Origin: an uncultured Roseateles sp.
GTDB lineage: Bacteria > Pseudomonadota > Gammaproteobacteria > Burkholderiales > Burkholderiaceae_C
NCBI RefSeq assembly: GCF_963422335.1
Contig: NZ_OY729424.1
Coordinates: 2,046,001-2,110,000, forward strand
DNA length: 64,000 bases
Reading direction: 5' to 3'
Positions 16,915-25,829 of this stretch are shown here, piece after piece. Each line of letters opens with the position of its first letter. Position 1 is the stretch's first letter. A model generated the notes under the pieces. The model was given only the letters and a program-made list of their open reading frames with translations, was not told the origin of the DNA and searched no databases. The translations under genes were made by a program, and so were the position numbers.

Positions 16915-19900
16915 ATGTCCGAAGGTCTTATCCGCATACGCGGCGCTCGTCAGCACAACCTGAAGAACCTGGACCTCGACATTCGCACCGGCGAAATGAC
17001 GGTGGTGACGGGGCCGTCCGGCTCGGGCAAGTCCAGCCTGGTGTTCGACACCCTGTATGCCGAGGGCCAGCGCCGCTACGTCGAGACCTTCAGTGCCTAT
17101 GCGCGCCAGTTCCTGGACCGCATGGACCGTCCGGCGGTGGACCGGGTGGACGGGGTGCCGCCGGCCATCGCCATCGACCAGACCAACCCGGTGCGCACCT
17201 CGCGTTCGACGGTCGGCACAATGACCGAGCTGAACGACCACCTGAAGCTGCTGTTCGCCCGCGCCGCCCAGCTGTTCGACCGCAAGACGGCGCTGCCGGT
17301 GCGCCACGACACGGCGCAGACGATTTACGCCGACCTGCTGGAGCGCAGCGCGGCCCAAACCAGCCCACCGCGGCTGATTCTGACCTTCCCGGTGGAGCTG
17401 CCGGCCAACACCAGCGCCGAGCAGCTGGAGCAATGGCTGACGGCCAGCGGTTTCACCCGCATCCAGGCCGAGCGCGAGATCGATACGGATCAAGGAAAAC
17501 ACAAGTTGCTCGATGTGGTGGCCGACCGCTTCCGCATCGCCAATGTCGAGAAGCAGCGCGCGATGGAGGCCATCGAGTTGGCGCTGAAGCGCGGCGGCGG
17601 CCGGCTGATCGTCTATGCCCAGGGCGAGGAGGGCACGGAGCCCGAGCTGTGGCGCTACTCCACAGGCCTGCACTGCCCCGAGAGCGAACTGCGCTATCTG
17701 GAGCCGCAGCCGGCGCTGTTCTCGTTCAACTCGGCCATGGGCGCCTGCGAGACCTGCCGCGGTTTCGGCCGCGTCGTCGGTGTCGATCTGGGCCTGGTGA
17801 TCCCGGACGAGAAGAAGACCCTGCGCTCCGGCGCAATCAAGACGATACAGACGCCGGCCTGGAAAGAGATCCAGGACGATTTGCTGAAGTACGCCGGCGA
17901 CGCCGGCATTCCGCGCGACACGCCCTGGAGCCAGCTCAGCGCCGCACACCGCGACTGGGTGCTGAACGGCTCGCCGCACTGGAACGGCAACTGGAACAAG
18001 CAGTGGTACGGCGTGCACCGCTTCTTCGAATACCTGGAGAGCAAGGCCTACAAGATGCACATCCGCGTGCTCTTGTCCAAGTACCGCAGCTACACGCCCT
18101 GCGGCGTCTGCGGCGGTGCGCGGCTGAAGCTGGAGCCCCTGCTGTGGCGCATGGGCGGCAAGGAGCAGGCCGACGGCGTGCTGGCGCCCGAGCTGCGCTT
18201 TCTGCCGCGCGGCGCCGACTGGTCACGCGCCCAGCTGGAGGCGCTGCCCGGCCTGAATCTGCATGACCTGATGCAGCTGCCGATCGCGCGGCTGCGCGCC
18301 TTCTTCGACGGCCTGCAATTGCCCAGCACGATGCTGGACGACGCGCTGAAGCTGCTGCTGGACGAGATCCGCACGCGGCTGCGTTACCTCGTCGAGGTGG
18401 GCATAGGCTATCTGACCCTGGACCGGCAGAGTCGGACGCTTTCCGGCGGCGAGGTCCAGCGCATCAACCTGACGACAGCGCTGGGCACCTCGCTGGTCAA
18501 CACGCTGTTCGTGCTCGACGAGCCCAGCATAGGCCTGCACCCGCGCGACATGAACCGCATCGTCCAGGCCATGCACCGGCTGCGCGATGCGGGCAACACG
18601 CTGGTCGTCGTCGAGCATGACCCGGCCGTGATGCTGGCCGCCGACCGGCTGATCGACATGGGCCCGGGCCCGGGGGAGCGCGGCGGGCAGATCGTCTTCG
18701 ACGGCACACCCGAGGCGATACGCCAGGCCGACACGATGACCGGCAACTACCTGGGCGCGCGCAAGCATGTGGGCATGGGCATACGCCGCCTGGTCGAGCC
18801 GAACACGCCGCGGCTGATACTGGAAGGGGTGCGCGAGCACAACGTCAAGAACCTGACGGTGGAGTTCCCTCTGCAGCGGCTGGTGGTCGTCACCGGCGTC
18901 TCCGGCTCCGGCAAGTCCACCTTGATGCAGGACGTGCTCTACCCGGCGCTGGCCCGCCACTTCGGCATTCCGACCGAGACACCCGGCACGCATGACCGGC
19001 TGCTGGGCGCCGATTGGCTGAGCGATGCGGTGTTCGTTGACCAGTCGCCGATAGGCAAGACGGCGCGCTCGAACCCGGCCAGCTATGTCGGCGCCTTCGA
19101 CGAGATCCGCAAGCTGTTCGCCAATCTGAGCATGGCCAGCCAGCGTGGCTACAAGGCCGGCACCTTCAGCTTCAATGCCGGCGATGGCCGCTGCCCGACC
19201 TGCGGCGGCTCGGGCTTCGAGCATGTGGAGATGCAATTCCTCAGCGATGTTTATCTGCGCTGCCCGGACTGCGATGGCCGGCGTTTCCGAGCCGAGATTC
19301 TTGAAGTCAAGCTGCCGCGCGATGCAAGAGAGTTCAGCGTTGCCGACGTGCTGGAGCTGACCGTCAGCGAGGCCGTCCATGTGTTCAAGAACGACCGCGA
19401 GGTGCTGGCCAAGCTGCAGCCCATCGTCGACGTGGGCCTGGAGTATGTGAAGCTGGGCCAGCCGGTGCCTACGCTCAGCGGCGGCGAGGCGCAGCGCCTG
19501 AAGCTGGCCGGCTTCCTGGCCGAGGCGGCCAGCGGCTCGCGTCAGCCTATCGCACGCAAGGGCACCCTGTTCCTGTTCGACGAGCCGACCACCGGCCTGC
19601 ATTTCGACGACATCGCCAAGCTGATGCGCGCGCTGCGCAAGCTGCTGGCGGCCGGCCACTCGCTGATCATCATCGAGCACAACCTGGACGTGATCCGCTC
19701 GGCCGACTGGATCATCGATCTGGGCCCGGAGGGCGGCGACGCCGGTGGCGAGCTGGTCTGCGTCGGCACGCCGGAGGATCTGAAGGAACACCCGACCTCG
19801 CACACCGGCCTGGCCTTGCGCGAATACGCCGAGGCGCTGCATGCGCACAAGGTCGAGGAGGGCGTGCCGCTGCAATCGCTGCTGCGCCGCGCCCGCCAGC

Positions 19901-22563
19901 CGCTGGACGAGAACATCCGCATCGTCAACGCCCGCGAGCACAACCTCAAGGGCATGGATGTCAACATCCCGCGCGGCCAGTTCAGCGTCATCACCGGCGT
20001 CAGCGGCTCCGGCAAGTCCACCCTGGCCTTCGACATCCTGTTCAACGAGGGCCAGCGCCGTTATCTGGAATCGCTGAACGCCTATGCGCGCTCCATCGTG
20101 CAGCCGGCGGGCCGCCCCGAGGTCGATGCGGTGTACGGCATTCCGCCCACCGTGGCGATCGAGCAGCGGCTCAGCCGCGGCGGGCGCAAGAGCACGGTCG
20201 CCACGGCCACCGAGGTCTGGCACTTCCTGCGCCTGCTCTACGTCAAGCTGGGCATACAGCACTGCGTCAACGACGGCACGCCGGTGCGGCCGCAAAGCGT
20301 CGAGTCGATCGCCGCGCAATTGCTGCGCGACCACAAGGGCCAGCACGTGGGCCTGCTGGCGCCGCTGGTCGTCAACCGCAAGGGGCTGTACACGGACCTG
20401 GCCAAGTGGGCCAAGGCGCGCGGCCACAGCCATCTGCGGGTTGATGGCGAGTTCGTTTCCGTCGATCCCTGGCCGCGGCTGGACCGCTTCAAGGAACACA
20501 CCCTGGAGCTGCCGGTTGGCGACCTGAAGATCACGGCCGATAACGAAGCCGAGCTGCGCGAGCTGCTGGCCAAGGCGCTGGACGTGGGCAAGGGCGTGAT
20601 GCATCTGCTGAGCCCGCTGACCGGCCTGCATGCGGCGCTGGCCGAGGGCGACTCGACGGCCGGCATCGGTGCGGTCAAGGTGTTCTCGACCAAGCGCGCC
20701 TGCCCGAGCTGCGGCACCAGCTATCCGGAGCTGGATCCGCGCATGTTCTCGTACAACAGCAAGCATGGCTGGTGCGGCACCTGCGTGGGGACGGGTCTTG
20801 CCCTGACCCGCGAACAGCGCAAGGCCTTCGACGACTCGGTCAAGGATGATGACAACCGAGGCCGCGAGCAGAGCTTCCCGGCCGAGGAGGCCGAGGTGGA
20901 GGGCCTGGTCGATCAACCCTGCCCGGACTGCCATGGTGCGCGCCTGAACCCGGCCGCCCGTGGCGTCAGCTTCGAGGACAAGAGCATTGCCGACGTGGCG
21001 GCCTGGTCGGTGATGGACGCCCGCACCTGGGTCAATGGCCTGGAGTTGCTGGGCCGCGACGCCGAGATTGCCCGCGACGTGGTCAGCGAGATCAAGAGCC
21101 GGCTGAGCTTCCTGGAAGAAGTGGGCCTGGGCTATCTGACGCTGGACCGCGCCGCGCCGACCTTGAGCGGTGGCGAGGCGCAGCGCATCCGCCTGGCCGC
21201 CCAGCTGGGCAGCAATCTGCAGGGCGTCTGCTATGTGCTGGACGAGCCGACCATAGGCCTGCACCCGCGCGACAACCAGATCCTGCTGAAGGCCCTGCAA
21301 AGCCTCAGCGACCGCGGCAATACCCTGGTCGTCGTCGAGCACGATGAAGACACGATACGCCGCGCCGACCACATCATCGACATCGGCCCCGGCGCCGGCA
21401 AGCGCGGTGGCCATCTGGTGGCCCAGGGCTCGGTGGCCGATCTGGCGCTGCAGCCCGACTCGCTGACCGGCCAACTGCTGAAGCATCCTATGCTGCATCC
21501 GCAGCAGCCGCGCCGTGCGGTCACCGTTGATGACCCGCATCTGCTGATCGTCGAGGCCAAGCTGCACAACCTGCAAAACGTCAGCGTGCCGGTGCCCTTG
21601 CAGCGCCTGGTCGGCGTGACCGGTGTCAGCGGTTCGGGCAAATCGACCTTGGCGCGTGACGTGCTGCTGGCCAATCTGCTGCAGGTCGTCGGCCAGCGCA
21701 AGCCGGCTCCGGTGTGGCAAGGCTGCGCCGAGGTCCTGGGCTGGGAAACGGTGGACCGGGTGCTGGAGGTCGACCAGACGCCCATCGGCAAGACGCCGCG
21801 CTCCTGCCCGGCGACGTACATCGGCTTCTGGGACCCGATACGCAAGCTGTTCGCCGAGACCTTGGAATCCAAGGCCCGCGGCTATGCGCCCTCGCGCTTC
21901 TCGTTCAACACCGGCCAGGGCCGCTGCCCGGGCTGCGAGGGCCAGGGCATGAAGACCATAGAGATGAGCTTCCTGCCTGACGTGAAGATACTCTGCGACC
22001 AATGCCATGGCCAGCGCTTCAACCCCGAGACGCTGACCGTCACCTGGCGCGGCCGCAGCATCGGCGACGTGCTGAGCATGGAGGTCGACGAGGCGGTGGA
22101 GTTCTTCGCGCCCATGCCGGCGATTGCCCACCCATTGCAACTGCTGAAGGATGTGGGCCTGGGCTATCTGACGCTGGGTCAGCCCTCACCGACGCTGTCA
22201 GGCGGCGAGGCGCAGCGCATCAAGCTGGTCAGCGAGCTGGTCAAGGTGCGCGATGACATCACCCGCCGTGGCCAGAAGCCGCCGCACACCTTGTACGTGC
22301 TGGACGAACCTACGGTGGGCCTGCACATGGCCGACGTCAGCAAGCTGATCAAGGTGCTCCACCGCCTGGTCGGCGGCGGCCACAGCGTGATCGTCATCGA
22401 GCACGACCTGGACGTGATGGCCGAATGCGACTGGATCATCGATCTCGGACCCGAGGGTGGGCGCAGCGGTGGCGAGATCGTGTCGACCGGCACGCCGGAG
22501 GCGGTGGTGGCCAGCGGCAGCCATACCGGGGTGGCCTTGAAGCCTGTGCTGGCACGGGCATGA
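16915..22563 (+). CDS. uvrA: Double-length UvrA (two fused UvrA-type ATPase units)
   Basis: Excinuclease ABC damage-recognition ATPase of 1882 residues, twice the usual length of about 940. Four Walker A motifs are present: GPSGSGKSS (residue 33), GVSGSGKST near 660, 1027 and 1569. The linked ABC signatures LSGGEVQR/LSGGEAQR, Walker B VLDEPSIGLHP/LFDEPTTGLHF/VLDEPTIGLHP/VLDEPTVGLHM and zinc modules such as CPTCGGSG...CPDCDGRRF and CPGCEGQG...CDQCHGQRF also occur in both halves. Each half is a complete UvrA-like ABC pair, so a single chain could act as the normal UvrA dimer. It acts with UvrB and UvrC (not in the window). Similar long UvrA proteins occur in Burkholderiales. The start is ATG 16915; regulation is probably by the LexA box upstream. 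Confidence 0.9.
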   Translation: MSEGLIRIRGARQHNLKNLDLDIRTGEMTVVTGPSGSGKSSLVFDTLYAEGQRRYVETFSAYARQFLDRMDRPAVDRVDGVPPAIAIDQTNPVRTSRSTVGTMTELNDHLKLLFARAAQLFDRKTALPVRHDTAQTIYADLLERSAAQTSPPRLILTFPVELPANTSAEQLEQWLTASGFTRIQAEREIDTDQGKHKLLDVVADRFRIANVEKQRAMEAIELALKRGGGRLIVYAQGEEGTEPELWRYSTGLHCPESELRYLEPQPALFSFNSAMGACETCRGFGRVVGVDLGLVIPDEKKTLRSGAIKTIQTPAWKEIQDDLLKYAGDAGIPRDTPWSQLSAAHRDWVLNGSPHWNGNWNKQWYGVHRFFEYLESKAYKMHIRVLLSKYRSYTPCGVCGGARLKLEPLLWRMGGKEQADGVLAPELRFLPRGADWSRAQLEALPGLNLHDLMQLPIARLRAFFDGLQLPSTMLDDALKLLLDEIRTRLRYLVEVGIGYLTLDRQSRTLSGGEVQRINLTTALGTSLVNTLFVLDEPSIGLHPRDMNRIVQAMHRLRDAGNTLVVVEHDPAVMLAADRLIDMGPGPGERGGQIVFDGTPEAIRQADTMTGNYLGARKHVGMGIRRLVEPNTPRLILEGVREHNVKNLTVEFPLQRLVVVTGVSGSGKSTLMQDVLYPALARHFGIPTETPGTHDRLLGADWLSDAVFVDQSPIGKTARSNPASYVGAFDEIRKLFANLSMASQRGYKAGTFSFNAGDGRCPTCGGSGFEHVEMQFLSDVYLRCPDCDGRRFRAEILEVKLPRDAREFSVADVLELTVSEAVHVFKNDREVLAKLQPIVDVGLEYVKLGQPVPTLSGGEAQRLKLAGFLAEAASGSRQPIARKGTLFLFDEPTTGLHFDDIAKLMRALRKLLAAGHSLIIIEHNLDVIRSADWIIDLGPEGGDAGGELVCVGTPEDLKEHPTSHTGLALREYAEALHAHKVEEGVPLQSLLRRARQPLDENIRIVNAREHNLKGMDVNIPRGQFSVITGVSGSGKSTLAFDILFNEGQRRYLESLNAYARSIVQPAGRPEVDAVYGIPPTVAIEQRLSRGGRKSTVATATEVWHFLRLLYVKLGIQHCVNDGTPVRPQSVESIAAQLLRDHKGQHVGLLAPLVVNRKGLYTDLAKWAKARGHSHLRVDGEFVSVDPWPRLDRFKEHTLELPVGDLKITADNEAELRELLAKALDVGKGVMHLLSPLTGLHAALAEGDSTAGIGAVKVFSTKRACPSCGTSYPELDPRMFSYNSKHGWCGTCVGTGLALTREQRKAFDDSVKDDDNRGREQSFPAEEAEVEGLVDQPCPDCHGARLNPAARGVSFEDKSIADVAAWSVMDARTWVNGLELLGRDAEIARDVVSEIKSRLSFLEEVGLGYLTLDRAAPTLSGGEAQRIRLAAQLGSNLQGVCYVLDEPTIGLHPRDNQILLKALQSLSDRGNTLVVVEHDEDTIRRADHIIDIGPGAGKRGGHLVAQGSVADLALQPDSLTGQLLKHPMLHPQQPRRAVTVDDPHLLIVEAKLHNLQNVSVPVPLQRLVGVTGVSGSGKSTLARDVLLANLLQVVGQRKPAPVWQGCAEVLGWETVDRVLEVDQTPIGKTPRSCPATYIGFWDPIRKLFAETLESKARGYAPSRFSFNTGQGRCPGCEGQGMKTIEMSFLPDVKILCDQCHGQRFNPETLTVTWRGRSIGDVLSMEVDEAVEFFAPMPAIAHPLQLLKDVGLGYLTLGQPSPTLSGGEAQRIKLVSELVKVRDDITRRGQKPPHTLYVLDEPTVGLHMADVSKLIKVLHRLVGGGHSVIVIEHDLDVMAECDWIIDLGPEGGRSGGEIVSTGTPEAVVASGSHTGVALKPVLARA

Positions 22564-22591
22564 AAAAAGCGACAGGCGCCGTGCCTGTCGC
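22563..22591 (-). terminator. Rho-independent terminator for minus-strand transcription
   Basis: On the minus strand GCGACAGGC and GCCTGTCGC (22569-22577 and 22583-22591) pair perfectly around a five-base loop and are followed by six T residues, ending at the uvrA stop codon. It can end transcription coming from glmU. On the plus strand the run is A, so it does not terminate uvrA in the usual way. Confidence 0.65.
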
Positions 22592-22837
22592 TGATCCCAA
22601 CCGGGCCCTGCTCTGCGGCAGGGCTTGCAAGTAAAAAGTTCCTCCTAGCACGTCGGCACCGAACCGTCCCCTAGCCTGTGGAGTGAGGGGTCGAACGCTT
22701 GACGCGATCTAGTGCCTGAAGTGTAGGGAGTAAGCCGGGGCGGCGTCACCCCCGAGGCGCGGGGTGAGCTGCCAACTATTCACTTTCTAGCCAGTTGGTG
22801 CCAGAGCTCGCCGGGTACGGCAAGGTCTGGCACGCAA
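22592..22837. other. Intergenic region between uvrA and glmU
   Basis: About 245 bases with no supported gene. A second hairpin, GCCCTGC/GCAGGGC, lies at about 22605-22625. On the minus strand the stretch would be a long glmU 3' untranslated region ending in the terminator above, so a 3'-derived small RNA is possible, but I cannot assign it to a known family. Confidence 0.3.
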
Positions 22838-24223
22838 TTACTTCTTCTTTGTCGGCCGCTTCCAGCCGCTGATCGATACCTGCTTACCCCGCGCCACTGT
22901 CAATTCCCCGGCCGGTGTGCTCTTGCTGATGGTCGAGCCGCCACCAACGGTTCCGCCGGCGCCTATCGTCACCGGCGCGATCAGCACGCAGTTGGAGCCC
23001 ACGTGCACATCGGCCTCGATCACCGTGCGGTGCTTGTTGGCGCCGTCATAGTTGGCGGTGATGCTGCCGGCGCCGTAGTTGACGCGCTCGCCCACCGTGG
23101 CGTCGCCCAGATAGGCCAGGTGATTGGCCTTGGCGCCGCGGGCCATCGTGGTGTTCTTGACCTCGACGAAGTTGCCGATGTGCACCTCGGGGCCCAGGTC
23201 GGCACCGGGGCGCAGGCGGGCGAAGGGGCCGATCAGGGCACCGGCACCGACCTTCACGCCCAGCGCCTCGCCATCGATATGCGTGAACGGGTGTATCACC
23301 GCGCCATCGGCGATCTGCGCATTTCGGATCACGCAATGGGCGCCGATGCGCACCTCGTTGCCCAACGAGACCTGGCCTTCGAACACGCAGCCGACGTCGA
23401 TCTCGACATCGCTGCCGCAGCTCAGCTGGCCGCGCAGATCGAAGCGCACCGGGTCGGCCATGCGCACCCCGGCCTCCAGCAGGATCTCAGCCTGCTGACG
23501 CTGGAAGCGCCGCTCCAGATCGGCCAGCTGCAGCGGGCTGTTGACGCCCAGGACCTCGGTTTCGCTGGGCGCATGGCTGGCGACCACCGGCACGCCCTCG
23601 GCCACGGCCATGGCGACGATGTCGGTCAGGTAGTACTCCTGCTGCGCATTGTCGTTCTTCAGCGCCGCCAGCCAGCGCTTGAGCATCGCGGTGGGTGCGG
23701 CCATCATGCCGGTGTAGCCCTCGCGGATCTCGCGCTGGCGCTCGGTGGCGTCCTTGTGCTCGACGATGCCCAGCACATGGCCGCCCTGGGCATCGCCGCT
23801 GCGCAGGATGCGGCCGTAGCCGGTGGCATCGGCCAGTTCGACGGTCAGCAGGGCCAGGTTCTTGCCGGCGCAGGCCTGCACCAGCTTTTCGGCGGTGGTG
23901 GTGCGTATCAGCGGCACGTCGCCATTCAGTATCAGGGTCGTGCCGCCTTCCAGCAGCTCGGGCACGGCCTGCTGCACCGCATGACCGGTGCCCAGCTGGG
24001 GCATCTGACGGACGAAGTGCAGATCCGGGCCGGCCACGGCCGTCTCCACGGCCTCCGCGCCATGGCCGGTGATGACGACCAGGCGTTGCGCGCCCAGGCC
24101 GCCACAGGTGTTGAGCACATGCTGCAGCAGCGACTGCCCGGCCAGCTTGTGCAAGACCTTGGGCAGGCTGGACTTCATGCGGGTGCCTTTGCCCGCAGCC
24201 ATGATGACGACGTTCAGAGCCAT
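22838..24223 (-). CDS. glmU: Bifunctional UDP-GlcNAc pyrophosphorylase / glucosamine-1-phosphate N-acetyltransferase
   Basis: 461-residue cytoplasmic enzyme of peptidoglycan and LPS precursor synthesis. The N-terminal nucleotidyltransferase begins LNVVIMAAGKGTRMKSSLPKVLH (the GxGTRM signature and catalytic lysine are visible), with NGDVPLI for the metal/UDP site. The C-terminal half is a left-handed beta-helix of hexapeptide repeats (VEVKNTTMARGAKANHLAYLGD, YGAGSITANYDG) that carries the acetyltransferase site. Length and domain order match E. coli GlmU. It is transcribed alone on the minus strand, ending towards the terminator near uvrA. Confidence 0.95.
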   Translation of the reverse strand: MALNVVIMAAGKGTRMKSSLPKVLHKLAGQSLLQHVLNTCGGLGAQRLVVITGHGAEAVETAVAGPDLHFVRQMPQLGTGHAVQQAVPELLEGGTTLILNGDVPLIRTTTAEKLVQACAGKNLALLTVELADATGYGRILRSGDAQGGHVLGIVEHKDATERQREIREGYTGMMAAPTAMLKRWLAALKNDNAQQEYYLTDIVAMAVAEGVPVVASHAPSETEVLGVNSPLQLADLERRFQRQQAEILLEAGVRMADPVRFDLRGQLSCGSDVEIDVGCVFEGQVSLGNEVRIGAHCVIRNAQIADGAVIHPFTHIDGEALGVKVGAGALIGPFARLRPGADLGPEVHIGNFVEVKNTTMARGAKANHLAYLGDATVGERVNYGAGSITANYDGANKHRTVIEADVHVGSNCVLIAPVTIGAGGTVGGGSTISKSTPAGELTVARGKQVSISGWKRPTKKK

Positions 24224-24308
24224 GCTGACCTTTCTTGTTGAAGGGTCAGATTATCGGGTCAGCCCATGACGACTCGGCCGCCGCTCAGCGCGGCCAAGCG
24301 CGACGCAG

Positions 24309-24914
24309 TTAACGCTGCAGGCTGACCGCCACCTCATGAGGCTCGGGAACCGTGCGCGGAAAGTCCTGTATCGCCGCGGCGAACATCGCGCCCAGCAGCG
24401 CGTCATCGCCGACGCTGAGGCCGTCCGAGCTGGCCCGGGTCTCGTAGATGGCCTCGCCGCTCTGGCGGTCGCGCAGCACCAAGGCCACTTCACGTTCGTA
24501 GCGGCGGCTGCCCAGGGCGTTGTTGTAGGGGTAGGGCCGCAGCATCGGGCTGTGGCGCCAGAAGCTGGTGCGGTACTGCCACCAGAACGGATCTTCCCAG
24601 GGGCCACGCTCCTGCAGGCTGACACGGCCGCCGACCATCACCAGCACGTCGGCACTCTTGTTGTCAGCGGCGGGGCTGAAGCCTGCCTTTTGCAGCGCCG
24701 CCGTGGCTGCTGTTTCCAGCTGGGCCTGGCGCTTGTCTTCCTTGCCCTGGGAGGGCAGGCGCTCGAAGGCGAAGCTCGCCGGCTTGCGCTCGGCCGGCCA
24801 GGCGCCGTAGCTGGTGACCTCGGACCGCACCGTGTACATGCTGGCGCAGCCGCTCAGGGCCAGCGCTCCGGCCATGGCCAGGCCGTAAAGCGCGAATCGA
24901 ATCTTGGTGTTCAT
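24309..24914 (-). CDS. DUF4136-type lipoprotein
   Basis: 201-residue predicted lipoprotein: the signal peptide MNTKIRFALYGLAMAGALA ends in lipobox LSGC. The rest has the DUF4136 pattern: an early YGAWPAERKPASFAFERLPSQ strand, an ETAATAALQKAGF helix, and a late REVALVLRDRQSGEAIYETRASS block. The function of the family is unknown; it is thought to be envelope-located. It lies 27 bases from the 3' ttcA fragment on the same strand, so before the island inserted it was probably downstream in the folB-ttcA transcript. Confidence 0.8.
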   Translation of the reverse strand: MNTKIRFALYGLAMAGALALSGCASMYTVRSEVTSYGAWPAERKPASFAFERLPSQGKEDKRQAQLETAATAALQKAGFSPAADNKSADVLVMVGGRVSLQERGPWEDPFWWQYRTSFWRHSPMLRPYPYNNALGSRRYEREVALVLRDRQSGEAIYETRASSDGLSVGDDALLGAMFAAAIQDFPRTVPEPHEVAVSLQR

Positions 24915-24941
24915 GCAGCCTCTCCTTTTAACGAACGAGGT

Positions 24942-25552
24942 TCAAGCCTCGCGCCGCAGTTGTATCACCGACTGCGGCGCGGGCGTGGCACAGCCCTCGT
25001 CGTCTTCGTCAAAGGCGCGATCCCCGTCGGGATCGGCCACGCCGGTGGCTTGGAGCGTGGTGAAGGGGAAGAGGTTCCGGTCCATCATGTGCGAGGGCAC
25101 CAGTTTGCCCATGGCATTGAACATATTGTCCACACGGCCCGGGTATTGGCGCTCCCATTCGCGGATCATTTTCTTGACCTGCACGCGCTGCAGGTTCTCC
25201 TGGCTGCCGCACAGCGAGCAGGGGATGATGGGGAACTCGCGGTGCTGCGCCCAGCGCTCCAGATCGGTCTCGGCCACATAGGCCAGCGGGCGTATCACGA
25301 TGTGCTCGCCGTTGTCGCTCATCAGCTTGGGCGGCATGCCCTTCATGCGGCCCTGGAAGAACATATTCAGCAACAAGGTCACGACGATGTCGTCGCGGTG
25401 GTGGCCCAGCGCGATCTTGGTCGCCCCCAGCTCGCCGGCCACGCGGTAGAGGATGGCCCGGCGCAGCCGCGAGCACAGGCTGCACAGCGTCTTGCCCTCG
25501 GGGATCACGCGGGTGACGGTGCTGTAGGTGTCCTGCTCCTCGATGTGGAAGA
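24942..25552 (-). pseudogene. ttcA: 3' fragment of host ttcA (tRNA 2-thiocytidine biosynthesis), severed by the island
   Basis: Encodes the C-terminal two thirds of TtcA, from FHIEEQDTYS through the iron-sulphur cysteines of CSLCSRLRR and CGSQENLQR to the end. It opens at the island border without a native start; a GTG at 25508 opens the longest stand-alone frame but would lack the ATP-binding PP-loop. The usual ILETLLLN is IVVTLLLN here, suggesting drift. The matching codons 1-59 are at 57444-57620. Compared with the island copy, about 49 codons are missing between the two fragments. No functional enzyme can be made from this locus. Confidence 0.85.
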
Positions 25553-25578
25553 GGGTCAGTTCTTGCCGGAAATCAACA
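25553..25578. repeat. IS21-family-like terminal repeat remnant at the left island border
   Basis: The reverse strand begins TGTTGATTTCCGGCAAGAAC and ends CTGACCC, resembling termini of some IS21-family elements as I remember them. It directly abuts the surviving ttcA codons. No transposase gene is attached. Confidence 0.4.
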
Positions 25579-25580
25579 CG

Positions 25581-25606
25581 GGGTCAATTCCCATGGAAAT
25601 TGACCC
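25581..25606. repeat. Inverted repeat GGGTCAATT / AATTGACCC
   Basis: Perfect 9-bp arms around an 8-base centre, three bases from the IS-like terminus. Sequences of this form often mark IS ends. With the neighbouring repeat it suggests that an IS-mediated deletion reshaped the left island edge. The remaining bases to 25829 contain no gene I can support. Confidence 0.4.
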
Positions 25607-25829
25607 ACATCTCAGACACCATCGCAGGACTGGCGCGCCGCATGGTTTAGTCCGATCCTAGATCGAAAAGTGGACGCGCGTTCGTCACAACGTCCCTATG
25701 CGGCGCAGCGTCGTAAGTCTGTGCGTGGAAGCCTAGTCACATCGCTAGAAAGAGGCGGGCGCTTCGTCAATCGCGGCCTTGTGACCCCGCCTTTGACGAC
25801 ACGGCTCCCTCCATGGGGGCGCTGCTCCC

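Noticed and set aside
18223..22140. 1305-codon open frame on the minus strand inside uvrA
   Set aside because: Antisense to a strongly conserved uvrA; composition is rich in A, R, Q, H and L as expected for the complement of high-GC coding sequence, with no domain motifs.
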